From NCBI GenBank assembly GCA_945910005.1, contig OX246739.1:39947625-40011624 (forward strand): a DNA stretch of 64,000 nucleotides, written 5' to 3'. The notes under the pieces are model-generated. The model saw only the letters and a program-made list of their open reading frames with translations. It did not search any database and had not been told where the DNA came from. The translations under genes and the position numbers were made by a program. The stretch is from Isoperla grammatica (Eukaryota; Arthropoda; Insecta; Plecoptera; Perlodidae). Shown here one piece after another: positions 25,569-37,498 of the stretch (positions are counted from its first letter, which is position 1; every line of letters starts with the position of its first letter).

Positions 25569-25663
25569 ATACGCTAGTCGAGTAGTAGCAGAATGTAAAC
25601 GCATGCTTTAGTGCGCTGTAATCGTCGACGCACTTGCGTTCTGCTACTAGCCGACTAGAGTAT
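25569..25663. mobile_element. 95-bp hairpin element, copy 1
   Basis: Arms of 25 bases (25569-25593 and 25639-25663) match in inverted orientation at 22 positions and carry CTAGTCG and TAGTAGCAGAA. The element abuts the left target duplication of the hAT insertion. A second, related copy is at 29105-29186. It is too short to encode a protein. Confidence 0.5.
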
Positions 25664-25671
25664 GTAAAGCG

Positions 25672-26658
25672 TAGGGTTGCCATACGTCCCGGATTTTCCG
25701 GGACAGTACCGGTTTTCATAATACTGTCCCGGTGTCCCGAAAATAATTTTCGGGACACCAAAATGTCCCGGAAACACAAGTTATGTTAAAATAAAACAAA
25801 TCAGGTCACTTTCTGGTTGTTGCTTTCAAATACTTCGCGCGTCGCGGGTTCATGTATTACTGAATGGCTGGGGGCATCTAGGTTTGGACTTCTGCCAGCA
25901 GAGAGGGTGCGCATGTGGCCTTGACAGTACTGTCAAGGCCAAGGCCAAAGGCAGTTAGCTAACCAGCAACCAAATTGCAAGTGACAACAATTCTCAACTT
26001 GTGAATAGTCTTGTCAGCGAGTCATTCGGGGCAGGGTGGTTTTAGTGGACTGGTGTCTTCATTCCGTAGCGTTGCTACAGACGTGAAAATTGCCAAATGC
26101 AAGTGTCGATTTACAGACAATCTGAAGAAGGAATATCCGTTCCTATCTCGAAATACACAAATTGAAGTTAAAGTTGATTGTTCTGTTTGCCGAAGTGTGT
26201 ATGGAATAGAGCACAGGGGACGTTCAGATATTCTGGATCATTTAAAATCAAAGAAACACAAATCGGGTTTAGAAGCGAAGTGCACAAGTCGAAAAATTAG
26301 CGATTGTTTCACGAAGGTCGCTGCTGGAAATGATGAACTTGAGCTTTCAGCTAAAGAGGGAACGTTTTTGTATCACACAGTTATGCATAACCAGAGGCTT
26401 AATTCAATGAACTGTACCTCAAGCATTGTTAAAAAGTTGTTTGAAAACAAATTTTCTTGTGTGCGAACGAAAACAGAGGCGATTGTCGTGAACGTTTTGG
26501 CCCCGCATGCACTGTCTTTGATTATGGCGGAACTCAATGCTGCAGCATTCTTGTCGGTTATAGATTAGAGCTGATAGCAGCGTAGTTTTTTTCACTAGCA
26601 TCTGAATTGTTATTAATTATTTGTCCCGGATTTTGTATTTGAAAATATGGTAACCCTA
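25672..26658 (+). mobile_element. 987-bp internally deleted hAT transposon
   Basis: The ends are TAGGGTTGCCATA and the complement of TAGGGTTACCATA. They are flanked by a perfect 8-bp target duplication, GTAAAGCG, at 25664-25671 and 26659-26666. An 8-bp duplication and a TAGGG-type end are hallmarks of hAT elements. Subterminal DNA is dense in TCCCGG/CCGGGA motifs, includes a perfect-armed palindrome at 25732-25758 and a perfect 24-bp palindrome at 25917-25940. The only ORF encodes the BED-type N-terminus, so the copy lacks the catalytic region and is non-autonomous. Confidence 0.9.
26011..26568 (+). CDS. truncated hAT transposase, BED zinc-finger part (185 codons)
   Basis: The open frame runs 185 codons. 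A KCKC segment at residues 30-33 and C57-x2-C60 with H77-x5-H83 (DHLKSKKH) form a BED-like zinc finger used by hAT transposases to bind DNA. The following segment (KEGTFLYHTVMHNQ, FSCVRTKTEA) matches the linker before the RNase-H-like core in this family. The frame ends at VID stop, just where the core would begin, so the catalytic DDE and the dimerisation region are missing. There is no in-frame ATG until about residue 129; the frame opens after a stop at 26002-26004 and next to a possible splice acceptor (tcttgtcag). It may be the second exon of a spliced gene or a decayed relic. The protein could at most act as a DNA-binding repressor; that is speculation. Confidence 0.75.
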   Translation: MSASHSGQGGFSGLVSSFRSVATDVKIAKCKCRFTDNLKKEYPFLSRNTQIEVKVDCSVCRSVYGIEHRGRSDILDHLKSKKHKSGLEAKCTSRKISDCFTKVAAGNDELELSAKEGTFLYHTVMHNQRLNSMNCTSSIVKKLFENKFSCVRTKTEAIVVNVLAPHALSLIMAELNAAAFLSVID

Positions 26659-26666
26659 GTAAAGCG

Positions 26667-28268
26667 GTATACAATGTAGTAGACAGACAAACGCAGTCGT
26701 TGAGACTCTACCATACAAACTACAACACACATTCAACGGTCGGACAGACAGTGAGTTTATTCCAAAAGAAGTATTATTTGCTAATTCAATCCAACTAAAG
26801 TATCAATATGCAACATACGTTGATCAGTAACGGTTTTAGATAAAAAATGAGTAATGAAAAGTAGTTAATACGTTTATCACCTGCCCTTCATTTAAACATA
26901 TCACATGGGAATTGATACGAGATACTAATATTCCTTCTTTGGACCAGCTGTCATACTGTACGTACGACAAACGTACCCACAACGTAAACAAAGGCAATTA
27001 CCTCAACCCAATTGTCTGAAGATGGGTGGATACCCGAGATTGTTTTGTGGTGCACAGATTTTACTAACAGACACAGGTGGAGTAAACAGGATTAAAACCC
27101 CTTGACCATACACGAATTTGTGAATGATAACGTGACAAACACCAGAGAAAAAAGACGTAGGAACGTGTCACTAAAGATGTCAGGTTTTGTTCTGTAGTTT
27201 GACACACATCAATGTACTAACACAACCAATCGAACATAACAATAAAAACACATACAATAGCACGATTTGTCAAACTGTCATTCGCGAATGTTCTTTCGGT
27301 CTGCGTATCTGTAACTAAAAAAAATAGTATATAATTGCATTTCAAGCTCTAGTTTTAAGAAAGCCTACTACTAGCCACTATTAGAAGTACAGTTTTGAGC
27401 AACAACTCTGCAACACCGGATCTCAACCACGTGGTTACGGCAGATTCATCATCATTACACCCAACGTGATTAAAGTGTATTTACTGAATCGAATTAAAAC
27501 ACTTGCCAGCACTACCACATTATTATTGGTCGTTTAGGCCGGGTCGGGTTCATCAAACGTGGTTTACCATAAATTACAATCCCAGAGAATCCGGGTCAGG
27601 GGGGCTGACTGACAGGGTGGAGAGGAATCGATTTGACTCTCAAAAGTCGAAACTCGAACCGTTGGGTGCGGCACGAACTGAATATCTCGGATGAAACTGT
27701 GAAACGAAAACAAGATGCAATCGGAAGTAGGTGTCGTCCGTCCCACGTCGCAATGCGTGATTGACCATCGCCAGACGTGGCGTTCCGCCCTCATTTACTA
27801 ATAGCTCTCATCTCCCTGTGTGCATGTTGTAAGCCGAGTTCTTACCATCCGTGGCCAATATAACATCAAGTCTTCTAATAGTCACTTCTTCGAGAAATTC
27901 GCAAAAATATGTAGAATGTAAATGTGATTGAAATTGCAAAAAAGTTCGTCATAATTTTCTTTTCATAAGACAGGACTGAAAAAAATACGGGTATTATAAT
28001 CTTAACGACCCGCAAATGCTGGATAGCCTGGTAAGTTTTTACCGTGGCAACCGGATTCAAATCATGTTTTACATACACATACACAACAATTAGAAATGAA
28101 TGTGATAGAAATTTGCAATATATGCAGGTGTTTCATAATTGTATAATTTGGACTGGCGTTAAAAGAACAGATCATTAAAAATTACACCTGGCTCTTTTTC
28201 AACAAGCTTCCACAAGCTACACGTTTATCAGTTCTTCACGTCGTCCCAACTTTCTACCCCGTCTCTAG
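26667..28268. other. non-coding
   Basis: Short frames only. The patch 27530-27700 is more GC-rich, but no domain is seen in it. Confidence 0.45.
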
Positions 28269-28333
28269 GGTTGGACAATGCGTCCCCTACGAACCGGTGC
28301 CTCTGCTCCGAGGCAGTTCCCAGGCGGAGAGGT
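28269..28333 (+). other. candidate 65-bp host exon
   Basis: A strong splice acceptor context (tttctaccccgtctctag) ends at 28268, and a consensus donor, GTAAGT, starts at 28334. The 65 bases between them are 63% GC in a mostly AT-rich neighbourhood and are open in all three frames. No protein family is recognised, and all-frame openness over 65 bases is not rare, so this is a candidate only. Confidence 0.25.
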
Positions 28334-28597
28334 GTAAGTTTAGGCGGAAGCCTGGTAGTGAAGACACAACCGTCTCGTCCTCTGCTCACGCATTCTCTGT
28401 TCAACCACCCGTGTACTATTTAATAGTACACGGATCTTATAACAGAACATATGTAATACTCAAAACAAATCTGTGACCTGTGTACATATTGAGCTGTACA
28501 GAGAGAAGGTATTTAAGAAGTGTACGGTATCACATATTTCGGATGAATACTAGCTATGTCGGTTACCTGATTGAGTTGTTTGTCGCTGCGCAAACGA
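28334..28597. other. non-coding
   Basis: No gene seen. If the preceding exon is real, this would be intron. Confidence 0.4.
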
Positions 28598-28646
28598 GAG
28601 AGTGAGTGAGAGAGAGACACAGAGAGATACAGAGAGACACAAAGAG

Positions 28647-28694
<48 letters not shown>
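28598..28694 (+). repeat. (GA)n microsatellite
   Basis: Imperfect GAGA/CAGAGA repeats become pure GA from about 28648. The long runs of alternating Ser-Leu in the minus-strand frame are a by-product of this repeat. Confidence 0.95.
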
Positions 28695-28698
<4 letters not shown>

Positions 28699-29104
28699 TC
28701 CAGCCGAGATTGAGAGGCGATTGTCGGCTCCAATGACATCAGCTACAGTTACGAGCGAGTATTGGACGGGGGACGAGCCTTGTATTGACAACCTCGACTA
28801 ATTACACTTTGTATACAGGATGTGACGTCACACAGGACCAGACCAACACAGGGTAGCTCGAACGCCTTCATAGTTAGTGATACACATCCCTTTACATGCA
28901 ATGTAGGCCTACCATTAACGGATGTGTATAGGCATCCTCTTCTGGTGAGCGCTAAACACCGCTTGTTTTTACTGTGTGAACAGTTTGTGTTTGTTTTAGT
29001 ATGCATACAAGAACGTTCTAGTTTCGATATTAAAACCACTACGTTGAGTAGATACCAATACCAGAGACTCTTTGACTACCGCATCCCCGCTCGCTCCCCA
29101 ACTT

Positions 29105-29186
29105 TTGCTAGACGGTTAGTATATCGTCGCCATCGCAGCGCTGTGGTCTCGGCTAGTGATGCGGTTCTACTACCCGACTAGCATAT
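29105..29186. mobile_element. 82-bp hairpin element, copy 2
   Basis: The right arm (ttctactacccgactagcat at 29165) is the close relative of the right arm of the 25569-25663 hairpin. A degenerate left arm (tgctagacggttagtat) lies at 29107-29123. It shares a central GCGCTG segment with copy 1. Confidence 0.4.
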
Positions 29187-31080
29187 GTTGAGCTGTGCTA
29201 GAGACAGCCACGTATGTTGGGGACTCTATTCAGAGAAATTGATTTACTTGTAAAGTTTGTATTACGTTCGTAAGAAACAATCTACTTTTCGCCAGAAAAA
29301 CAAGGATTTTAAAAAGTGCTTGCGTTTATTGTTGTTGTTGCTTGTTTCTTAAAATTATCTGGCTTGTGTATACTACGTCCCTTTTGTCATAACTATTACT
29401 GTTGGTCAAGTCAAGTACTTCACTACCATTCTACCCATTACCATTTCAGCCTCAAACTACTTGATACTACTTTACTTGTTTTGCAATTCCTCCGGGAACA
29501 CTTGAGAAATTTCAGGACGATCAGAAATTGTCTGTAAAGCACGTATTATGATTCATAGAAGGTGATTGATCTCTGTCAGTACAGACATTATTTTCCCTTG
29601 AAACTATTATTATGGCGCAGCCTCCGTAGATACTGTTCCTCTGCATCCCCGCTTCCTCTCTGTGCATACACCTCTTGACTCCGTGGTGTGCTAAGCGTTC
29701 AACGGTCTCTGGTTGTTAATTCTTTTTAGTAGAGAGTTTCTACTATATACAATTATATAATTTATGTGTTGCGTATTGAATAAGTTCCCTGGTTTAACTT
29801 CTAAAACTATAACTCTGAGCTAGAGAAAAATTACCTCAAGGAAAATCTGAAACACAATTTTAAATGTCTATGCTTTAGTACTTATTACGACATATTGTGG
29901 GAATATCCGTCAGCCAATCAGAAAGCAGATGATGTAGCGGTAACTCGTGCGTCACTCTTCGTTATCGGCACCTTTCAGCCTGTCTATTAGTTGATGTCCT
30001 TTGTGAATCAACTAATAGTAATGGATTATTGGTGTTCAAATTCCCTAAGGTATTCCGAACTGTACGTCAGAGCTCAAATTTGGTTATTGGAGAGTTTCTT
30101 TGCTTTAAATCGATTTTCGTTGAATAAAACCGAAGCACGCAGCTCAGTTTTAACGAAATGTACATGGCAGTATAGTTTAACCCTAAAACTGAAATTATGC
30201 GCAGTCATTTTCAAGAATTTTCCTATTAATCGGTGTTGAATTATGTTTGTTATTATTATTATTATTATCAATTTACAATGTACAATAACAATAATGTACA
30301 CCATAATGTCGACAGTGTTAGACAACAACAACAACTCATAGCTTCATACCACAAGGGGTGACTAACATTAACATTAAGAACATAATTACAAAACTATATG
30401 GCATTCAATTATAAATAATAGCGTGTGTGTATTAGTTTTTTATTACAGGAAAAATGTTTTAATAATAATGTGATAATACGAATGTTCATAGTACTAAAAA
30501 TTCTTGTTTTAAGTGAACAATGTTATTTTGCGAGAGAGTAGTGTGTAAATGCTCTCATTATATCATAAAGAGACAAGCATAAAAATATGCCTCTCCCCCC
30601 GTCTCCCCACCCGATGTGCTTGAGTGATTTAGACTTCTCGCTGGGCAGCAGAACATTTAGATATGAAAACCACATCATTCTCTTTTGTGCTATGTGTTTT
30701 TTTCCTAATTGTTACTTTTTTAGAATTTCACTTTTTAAATTATTGAAATATCTGCGAAGATTGGTAGACAGTAACAATATGCTTAAAAGTATCAAATTAT
30801 GATTGCATATTCCCTTTTTGATCATAACAGTGGTCTGCCTAAGATACAAACAACCATAAACAACGAACAACTTGCTCTAAGCGCCGTTATATGTTTACTA
30901 ACGCAGTGGAGCTTAGTAATCGGGCAAGCGTTTAACATACAAACATTCCAAGCTTAGTGTAAGTGTCATCGCTTATACAAAATGGCCCCTCTCATCATTT
31001 CGTTGTAAGCTTATAAGAGTTTTTCCTTTTCACACTCCAGTTAAATCTGACAAAGGCGATAAAATCCACCTCTGAGCACT
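29187..31080. other. non-coding
   Basis: A perfect 12-bp stem with an 11-base loop lies at 29984-30018 (ctattagttgat and complement), 64 bases after an inverted CCAAT-type box (ccaatcag). A short ATT repeat lies near 30250. A C-rich patch lies at 30592-30615. No gene is recognised. Confidence 0.45.
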
Positions 31081-31438
31081 TGTTGAGACGCGAGAGTAAA
31101 TCTGCTCTCGCTGAGAGAAGGAACAAGAGATCGGACCGGCGCGGTAACAATTCAACAACCCAACGACTGGAAGGCGAATAAAGACTTTGTGAAGCTCAAG
31201 ATTTACAGCTCGTTTTGAAGGACGGAAGAATGAGGGATGAAAAACGCGGGATTTACGTTTGGGGGTGCGAAAAGTTGCTGGTCGCCGCGTTCGTCTTGTC
31301 GTGTGACCTTGGTTGGATGCCCATTGGCTGCCTGGACAAGGGCGTGTAGTGTGAAACTCTCCCGGTAGAACGCGCTGCTGTTATTAAGACGGTTGCGAAA
31401 TGAGAAATATCGGGATTCATGAAATGACAATCGTTGAA

Positions 31439-31521
31439 CACACCAAGGTCCACTAGATCGCTAGTAGCGTGCGCGCAATGCGCGCGACACCCCACAAGGG
31501 GATTTCGTGGACCTTGGTGTG
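31439..31521. mobile_element. 83-bp hairpin with AAGGTCC arms, copy 1
   Basis: Perfect 15-base arms at 31439-31453 (cacaccaaggtccac) and 31507-31521 enclose 53 bases. These include a second, GCGC-rich inner palindrome and end in ATTT before the right arm. A related hairpin is at 41055-41112. Confidence 0.6.
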
Positions 31522-31695
31522 AACCACACTGGAGCAGCTTCGGTATGATTTATACGGCGAGGTACTTCGACCTGTAACCCGGCCATTTGTTTCAATTCAA
31601 CACCTGATATTTCAGGCGTGTTTTCTTCTACACCTGAATCTTGAAGCTTTCAATTTTATTGGTGAAATATGATGAAATCAATTTTAAATTAATAA

Positions 31696-31984
<289 letters not shown>

Positions 31985-33259
31985 GTGTCTTTATTTAGCT
32001 TTCGCTATTTGTCCAACGAGTAATATACATGCATACGTATACATTGTTACAATCAAGTAGATAAAAACTGTTGTTTACTATATGTAGTTGTGTTCCTTTT
32101 ATTGAAGTGCTACATTCAACCAATATTAAAAATTGCGTAGTTCATGTTTTTATATGTTCACTTTTTGTAACATTCTATAAAATTTCGGAAGCGTTCCCGC
32201 TTTTTGTAATCATTCTTGATAAAAACCAAAAATAGCACATAATTTCGATCTTAGTTTGGATACGATCGTTCTCTCATCATTTAAAAATATTTGAATATCC
32301 GATTTTCACTTCGGGTTGCGAAGGTAAATATTAGAAGATTTTCCCGCTTTAATTACTGTTTTATTTGATTTTCAAAAGAATGTTCGACCTTTCGCCGAAA
32401 TATCCAACAGCGGCGACCGAATATTGACTTGTGGTCCGAAGAGATTTTACTGTTTAAGATCCCCAATTACGATGTATGATAAAGTGAAACTGCCAGTGTG
32501 TTATGAAATAGACTGACAAAAACATATCTGCCAAAGCGTTAAAAATAAACATTTCATTTAAATATACCTCTTGTAATAATTAAATTAATGGTTCGTTAAA
32601 ACTGCTGATGCAAACTCTGAGGCTTTTGATAAACTAATTAGTGGTTCGTTTAAACTGCTGATACAAAAGCCTGAGGCTTTCATCCAATACATAAGTCCCT
32701 TTATAGAAAACCAAACCAGCGAGCATGTTTGCGTCATGTTCATTGTTTGGAGACATTTTAAACTATAATCTTGATAGAATACGTCATAAGTAGATTTACA
32801 GAAATGAATAATTGAAAATAAACTCATCAAAATATGTATTTAAATACGCTTATTTAAATTCCAACTAACACATTTCAATAGACTCGAGTACCCATTATTG
32901 TTTTGATTTTGACGTCAACACATTCTACATTGTCTTATTGCTATATTTCTATCATTCCCGTCTGGTATTAATATTGTTTTCATGTACAGTGTGCAGCTGT
33001 GCAACTGACGTCACAGCCGAACTACAACAATGGAGACTGATGGACAAAAACAAAGCTGTCAAAGTAATAGCTTTGCGAATAATGGGGGAAACACAATTAG
33101 TTTGAACGATAGTAACTGCTTGACAGTTAAAATTACTGTTCAATGATGGACAACAACGATCTGAAAGTTTATAAAAGTTTTGAACATTTTATTTTTTGAC
33201 GGATTGTTGTTTGTCCATCGCTTCTTTCATTGTTGTGGTTTGGTGTTGTTCCTCCTCAG
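31985..33259. other. non-coding with a 53-bp tandem duplication
   Basis: Around 32587-32685 the segment tggttcgt(t)aaactgctgat and following gaggctt occurs twice with a period of 53 bases. CRE octamers lie at 32910-32917 and 33006-33013. No gene is seen up to the candidate exon at 33260. Confidence 0.5.
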
Positions 33260-33376
33260 TCGGTGTAGCTAGCGCTAATGGTGGCGGTGCCGGTCTCGAC
33301 TGTCCGTCTCTTGGCTCGAAACAAAACACTCGCGTGCCGCAGTCCAGCTACTCCGCTTCGTGTTCAATTAAAACTT
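33260..33376 (+). other. candidate 117-bp host coding exon
   Basis: A splice acceptor with a T/G-rich tract and cctcctcag ends at 33259. A donor-like gtacgtga starts at 33377. The 117 bases between are GC-rich compared with the surroundings. One frame (two leading bases, then codons starting GGT GTA GCT) is open, has third positions rich in C/G/T, and reads a Ser/Gly-rich peptide with GVASANGGGAGLDCPSLG then a NTRVPQSSYSAS segment. The length is a multiple of three, so it could be skipped without a frameshift. No ATG precedes it. I do not recognise the protein. It may be an internal exon of a gene whose other exons lie outside or are undetected. Confidence 0.3.
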
Positions 33377-33787
33377 GTACGTGATTCAAGACATTTCTGT
33401 TATTCAAAAAACTCACTTTGATTAATAGTACGGTAAATACAGACTGCATTGCATGGCATGGATTAATTCGAGTACGGCCCGCAACCAAGTGTGTTTCTTA
33501 ACATGAAATACATTTATTTCAATGTATGTTTTATTACAAGTATGGCATTATGGTGCATCTCGTGTGCATAAATAAATTTGTTATGAATTGCTTTCGAGAA
33601 CAAATCAATGGTTATGTCAAGCCAGTACGATTGAATATAGGATGCGGTATGATTTAAAAATGTAATAGCTATGCACTGCTTGGTATATACTATATACCAT
33701 GGGGAAGCCACTAATTTTGTGACCATAAAGTTTGTTATAATGGCTTTAATTTAACATTTTTGTTTGGCATCGTCTTTTTCCATATGT

Positions 33788-33862
<75 letters not shown>
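33788..33862. repeat. (TA)n microsatellite
   Basis: Nearly pure TA dinucleotide run of about 75 bases; symmetric on both strands. Confidence 0.97.
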
Positions 33863-33864
<2 letters not shown>

Positions 33865-36409
33865 AGTGAACTGTCACGATTTTAAATCAAAATTACCGTA
33901 ATAGTTCGATCGAAATTGAGGCTGCAATTGGATTCCAGATGGTTACAACCATATTGGCGGTACATACATATAGAAGTATATTGCAATGATTTGACCTATA
34001 ACAGTTAGTTTGATGAACTTTAAGTTTATAAAATTAATGACAAGGAATATAATATTATTTACAGTTATGCTTGAACCCGTGTTTAATTTTAAATTCCATA
34101 ACAGTTCTCCACAAACTGACTGAACATAGGAAAACATAAATTCATTATTCTGTCTTACTACTGTTATGTTTCAAACCCCGGCGTTTGTTTATATTTAGGT
34201 TCGGATGTTTATAAACAAGTAGTCGTCTAAATATATTTTAAATATGGCTTTGCTTAACCTGAAAAATGAGTGGGAAATTGAGATTCTATAAAAACCAACA
34301 CCTTAGCAATGCAAAACATCAATACATTTGATAGGAAAACGTTATAACATTCGTGTAGATATGTTACAAATGTGAATATGTTCCACACTGCCACATGAAG
34401 GTGATTTTGCCTCGTTCTGAATTAACAAGTACATTTACAAACTTCGCCACCAAGTTTAAAATTAGACAAATCTCACAAAGCTAATTTAAATATCATCAAA
34501 ACGTGAAAATGACTTTATGAAGTTCAAAGAAAGCCATACAAAAGACAAAATAAGTAACGGACTTCACAGATTCTCCCAGACACTTTTGGCTGAACAAACG
34601 AAGTTAATTTTTGTCAGAAGAAAACTATTGTTATCCGGCTGGCAACGCGATTACGAATTTAGGTCCATTATAAATGCTGGAGAGTTTCGTTTCGTTTCCT
34701 TTGAGGGTTAAGTCGCGACTCGTCCTTAAGTGCTGGCTTTAAAAAGGAAACTCTGACATTCTTAGTTTCTAATTCCGAGGAGACGCGGGGTAAATATTTT
34801 AAATATAAATGCGACTCGGAGGGTTTGTGCGGAGCCCATCCGGCTGTGACGGGAGTTGCCGCTGTGTCTCAGCTCACGGGCATAATGCACTGCCGACTAA
34901 ACGTAAACAACTCAGGCTTGTATTTAAATAGCAACATTGAAGTTTCCAGTCCAAGGTTTGTAAAACCTCGCTCAAAAACGTTATCGGGCTAACTTATTAA
35001 ATTCTACATTTCATCAAACATGTTCTAATTGATCATACATGAGATCAACCTTCACTTCTTTATGCTAATTCCGTTGTACTGTAGTTAAGTAGTAATCTTG
35101 ACACGCCGATTTTGGATTATTTGGTAATGTCGCCCGTGACACAGAAATACAAACAACTCCCACTTGACCTAAGAATACACTGTCTCTATTCATCCGTTAG
35201 ATATGTTATTTCGTGTACTGTAGAACAAAGTTAGTTTAAAATGTAAAACAAGTGACGGTTACGTATTCCCTAATACGAATATAATCCCATCTATATCTCA
35301 TCGATCGAAACGGCTCGGTTGTCGTATGCCCGAACAGCCGGCTTGAGTAAACTTGTCTTAGCCTGTTCGGCGGTCCCCAGGGATGTCAAGCTGATAAAAT
35401 GGAAGAGAAGTTGAGTCCAGATTGCGTTAGATTTCCCCAGGGACGTTCTAAGGACTAAGCCTTCCATTGACAGAGTACACTACAGCCAACAGACTTGGAG
35501 AAATTCGTCAGAAAAATCTCTCAGATTAGGAAAGTTATTTGTCCTAGAAATATGTCCACAATATATAACACACGCCCTCGTTTCTCATCATTGCTTTTGA
35601 AAATAAAGACGGATGGCAAGATTGGATACATCCACCTCATCAGGATTGGAAAAATTCTACCTCTTTTTTTCTGAAACCAAGCGAAACTTGATTACTGTTG
35701 TATGTGGGCATCCAAATCCCCTGTAAGGCGGACATGGGTGGAGGTATGGGGGTATCGCAGTCACGTCTTAGCTTAGATAAGGGGAGGGGGGGGGAGACCT
35801 TGTTAGGCAGAATGAGACACTCACACTTTAAGGTCACCCAGGAAACTGATTGCACTTCTAAGAAATAGCTGATTCCTTCGCACAGACCACCGAACCGCAG
35901 ATAAGAGTAAATGAGATGAGGCCCCTGGGATTATTGGCTTTTTGTTGTGTTTTCTACAGGTATACTCAGTACCTTCTATAATATCGTTTGCCAAAGTAGC
36001 TTTAAAATCCAAGTACAATTCTCAAGTTAAAATTATCGAAAGCTAGGTTGGTATTATAAAAGTATTTCTGACAGAATGTACACGTTATTGTGTTATCATA
36101 GATTCATCCAAAATGTGATCGATAAATATCTAACACCCCCAAATTAGCGTCCATCATCATATCGCAGAATTTCCGTTGTGTTTCGCTTCTCAAAATACCA
36201 GTGAAGCAGTCAAACTGAGATCTAATTAAGCTGTCTGTGTCGAACACGCATTTACACACACATTTTACAAACACGCACATCATGCATGAAATGAAGTTTC
36301 GCGGGTCATGGATATAGAGTGAAGTATCAGATCAACATGCTCGGGTGGTACAGGTTATTGTCCACTGTTTCCATGCATGTATGATAAAAGTATGATCATG
36401 GTATTCGGT
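33863..36409. other. non-coding
   Basis: No gene is recognised. A short inverted repeat (cgaacag) and a repeated ccccaggga block lie at 35330-35450. A G-rich run lies at 35781-35795. Frames are below 75 codons and lack domains. Confidence 0.45.
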
Positions 36410-36550
36410 AATTGCGGTTCATATTTCAGCAACGATGCTAATCGAGACGGTGAATGGGTGATAACGACATGGAGATGAAAACTGATCACAAGTGTGATGG
36501 TGTGATTCAAGCTTGGAACACACGACCCATGATTCACCTGACCAGCGCTT
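36410..36550 (-). repeat. tRNA-derived SINE-like fragment
   Basis: Read on the minus strand, a degenerate tRNA-like head (aagcgctggtcaggtgaatcat then gttccaagcttgaatc) is followed by a tail ending in tcacccattcaccgtctcgatt. That tail motif, on the + strand atcgagacgg and gaatgggtg, also occurs at 39155-39176 and partly at 56122-56132. Similar tails are known on arthropod SINEs; the family name is not established here. Confidence 0.4.
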
Positions 36551-37498
36551 CATCTACTCTTATACTTTTATCATAATCTGTTGTAAAGAAATTTACAAAT
36601 TATGATAAAAACACAAGATGAACCAATTTACAATGAATCAATAGAAAAGCACAGAGCAAAAAAAATTTCAAATAATAACACAATGAAAAACTACAAGAGA
36701 ATTAACCGATAATGAGCAAGCAGAATTGATGTTATAAAAGATGTGATATTGACATATAACAGAAGCACTCACGCGAAAATTAATTAGCTTCTACATTCTC
36801 GCACACCGGTAACCGTAGGGCCTGAATACCAAGTTAACTTACTTCCTTGATGAATTAAGTACAACTAACTCTTTGTGTCTCTGTGAATCTGCTACGTACC
36901 ATGGTTTCAACAACAGTTACTATTACTTCCAAAGAAGTGTTAGTGGTTTTGTTCGTGGCGCATCCGTTTGTAAGGAACGACTAATCCTAGATTAGGTTGC
37001 TGAAACCAAGCATCAATTATATATCAAAGACATTGCCGTACTCTACCTAATCTTCAGACTTTACAGGGTTTAGTTGAGGATTATACGATACATCTGAAGA
37101 TTACCTGCTAATTTCTAGATCGAAGCCTCAAATACAGGGTGACTAAAATAGACAGACTTGCATATCATATTTGTTATCAACAGTCTAAGAATGATTGATT
37201 ATATTTAACCAAACCTAAACTGGTATTTATGGTGGTGATCGTATTACTGTTGTTTTCTTGTTAAGTCCTGGAGAACAAATTCAAGATCTCTGGTTTTTGG
37301 AAAGGATCAACGTTTGTTAATTAAATGGTGGAAAGAAAATTAATAGGCAACACGCGTACGATTTTTTTTGTTAAACCAAGCACCCAAAGTTCCATAGTAT
37401 CAGATACAAAAGTATATTAATGCAAGTACTAAGTAAAAAATACATTTTTAAATAGGTTTAATGTGGTCGCATTTATTGAAGTTTCAACTCGGTGATCT

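Noticed and set aside
28513..28791. Ser-Leu-rich minus-strand frame
   Set aside because: By-product of the GA microsatellite; the same applies at 52024-52242.
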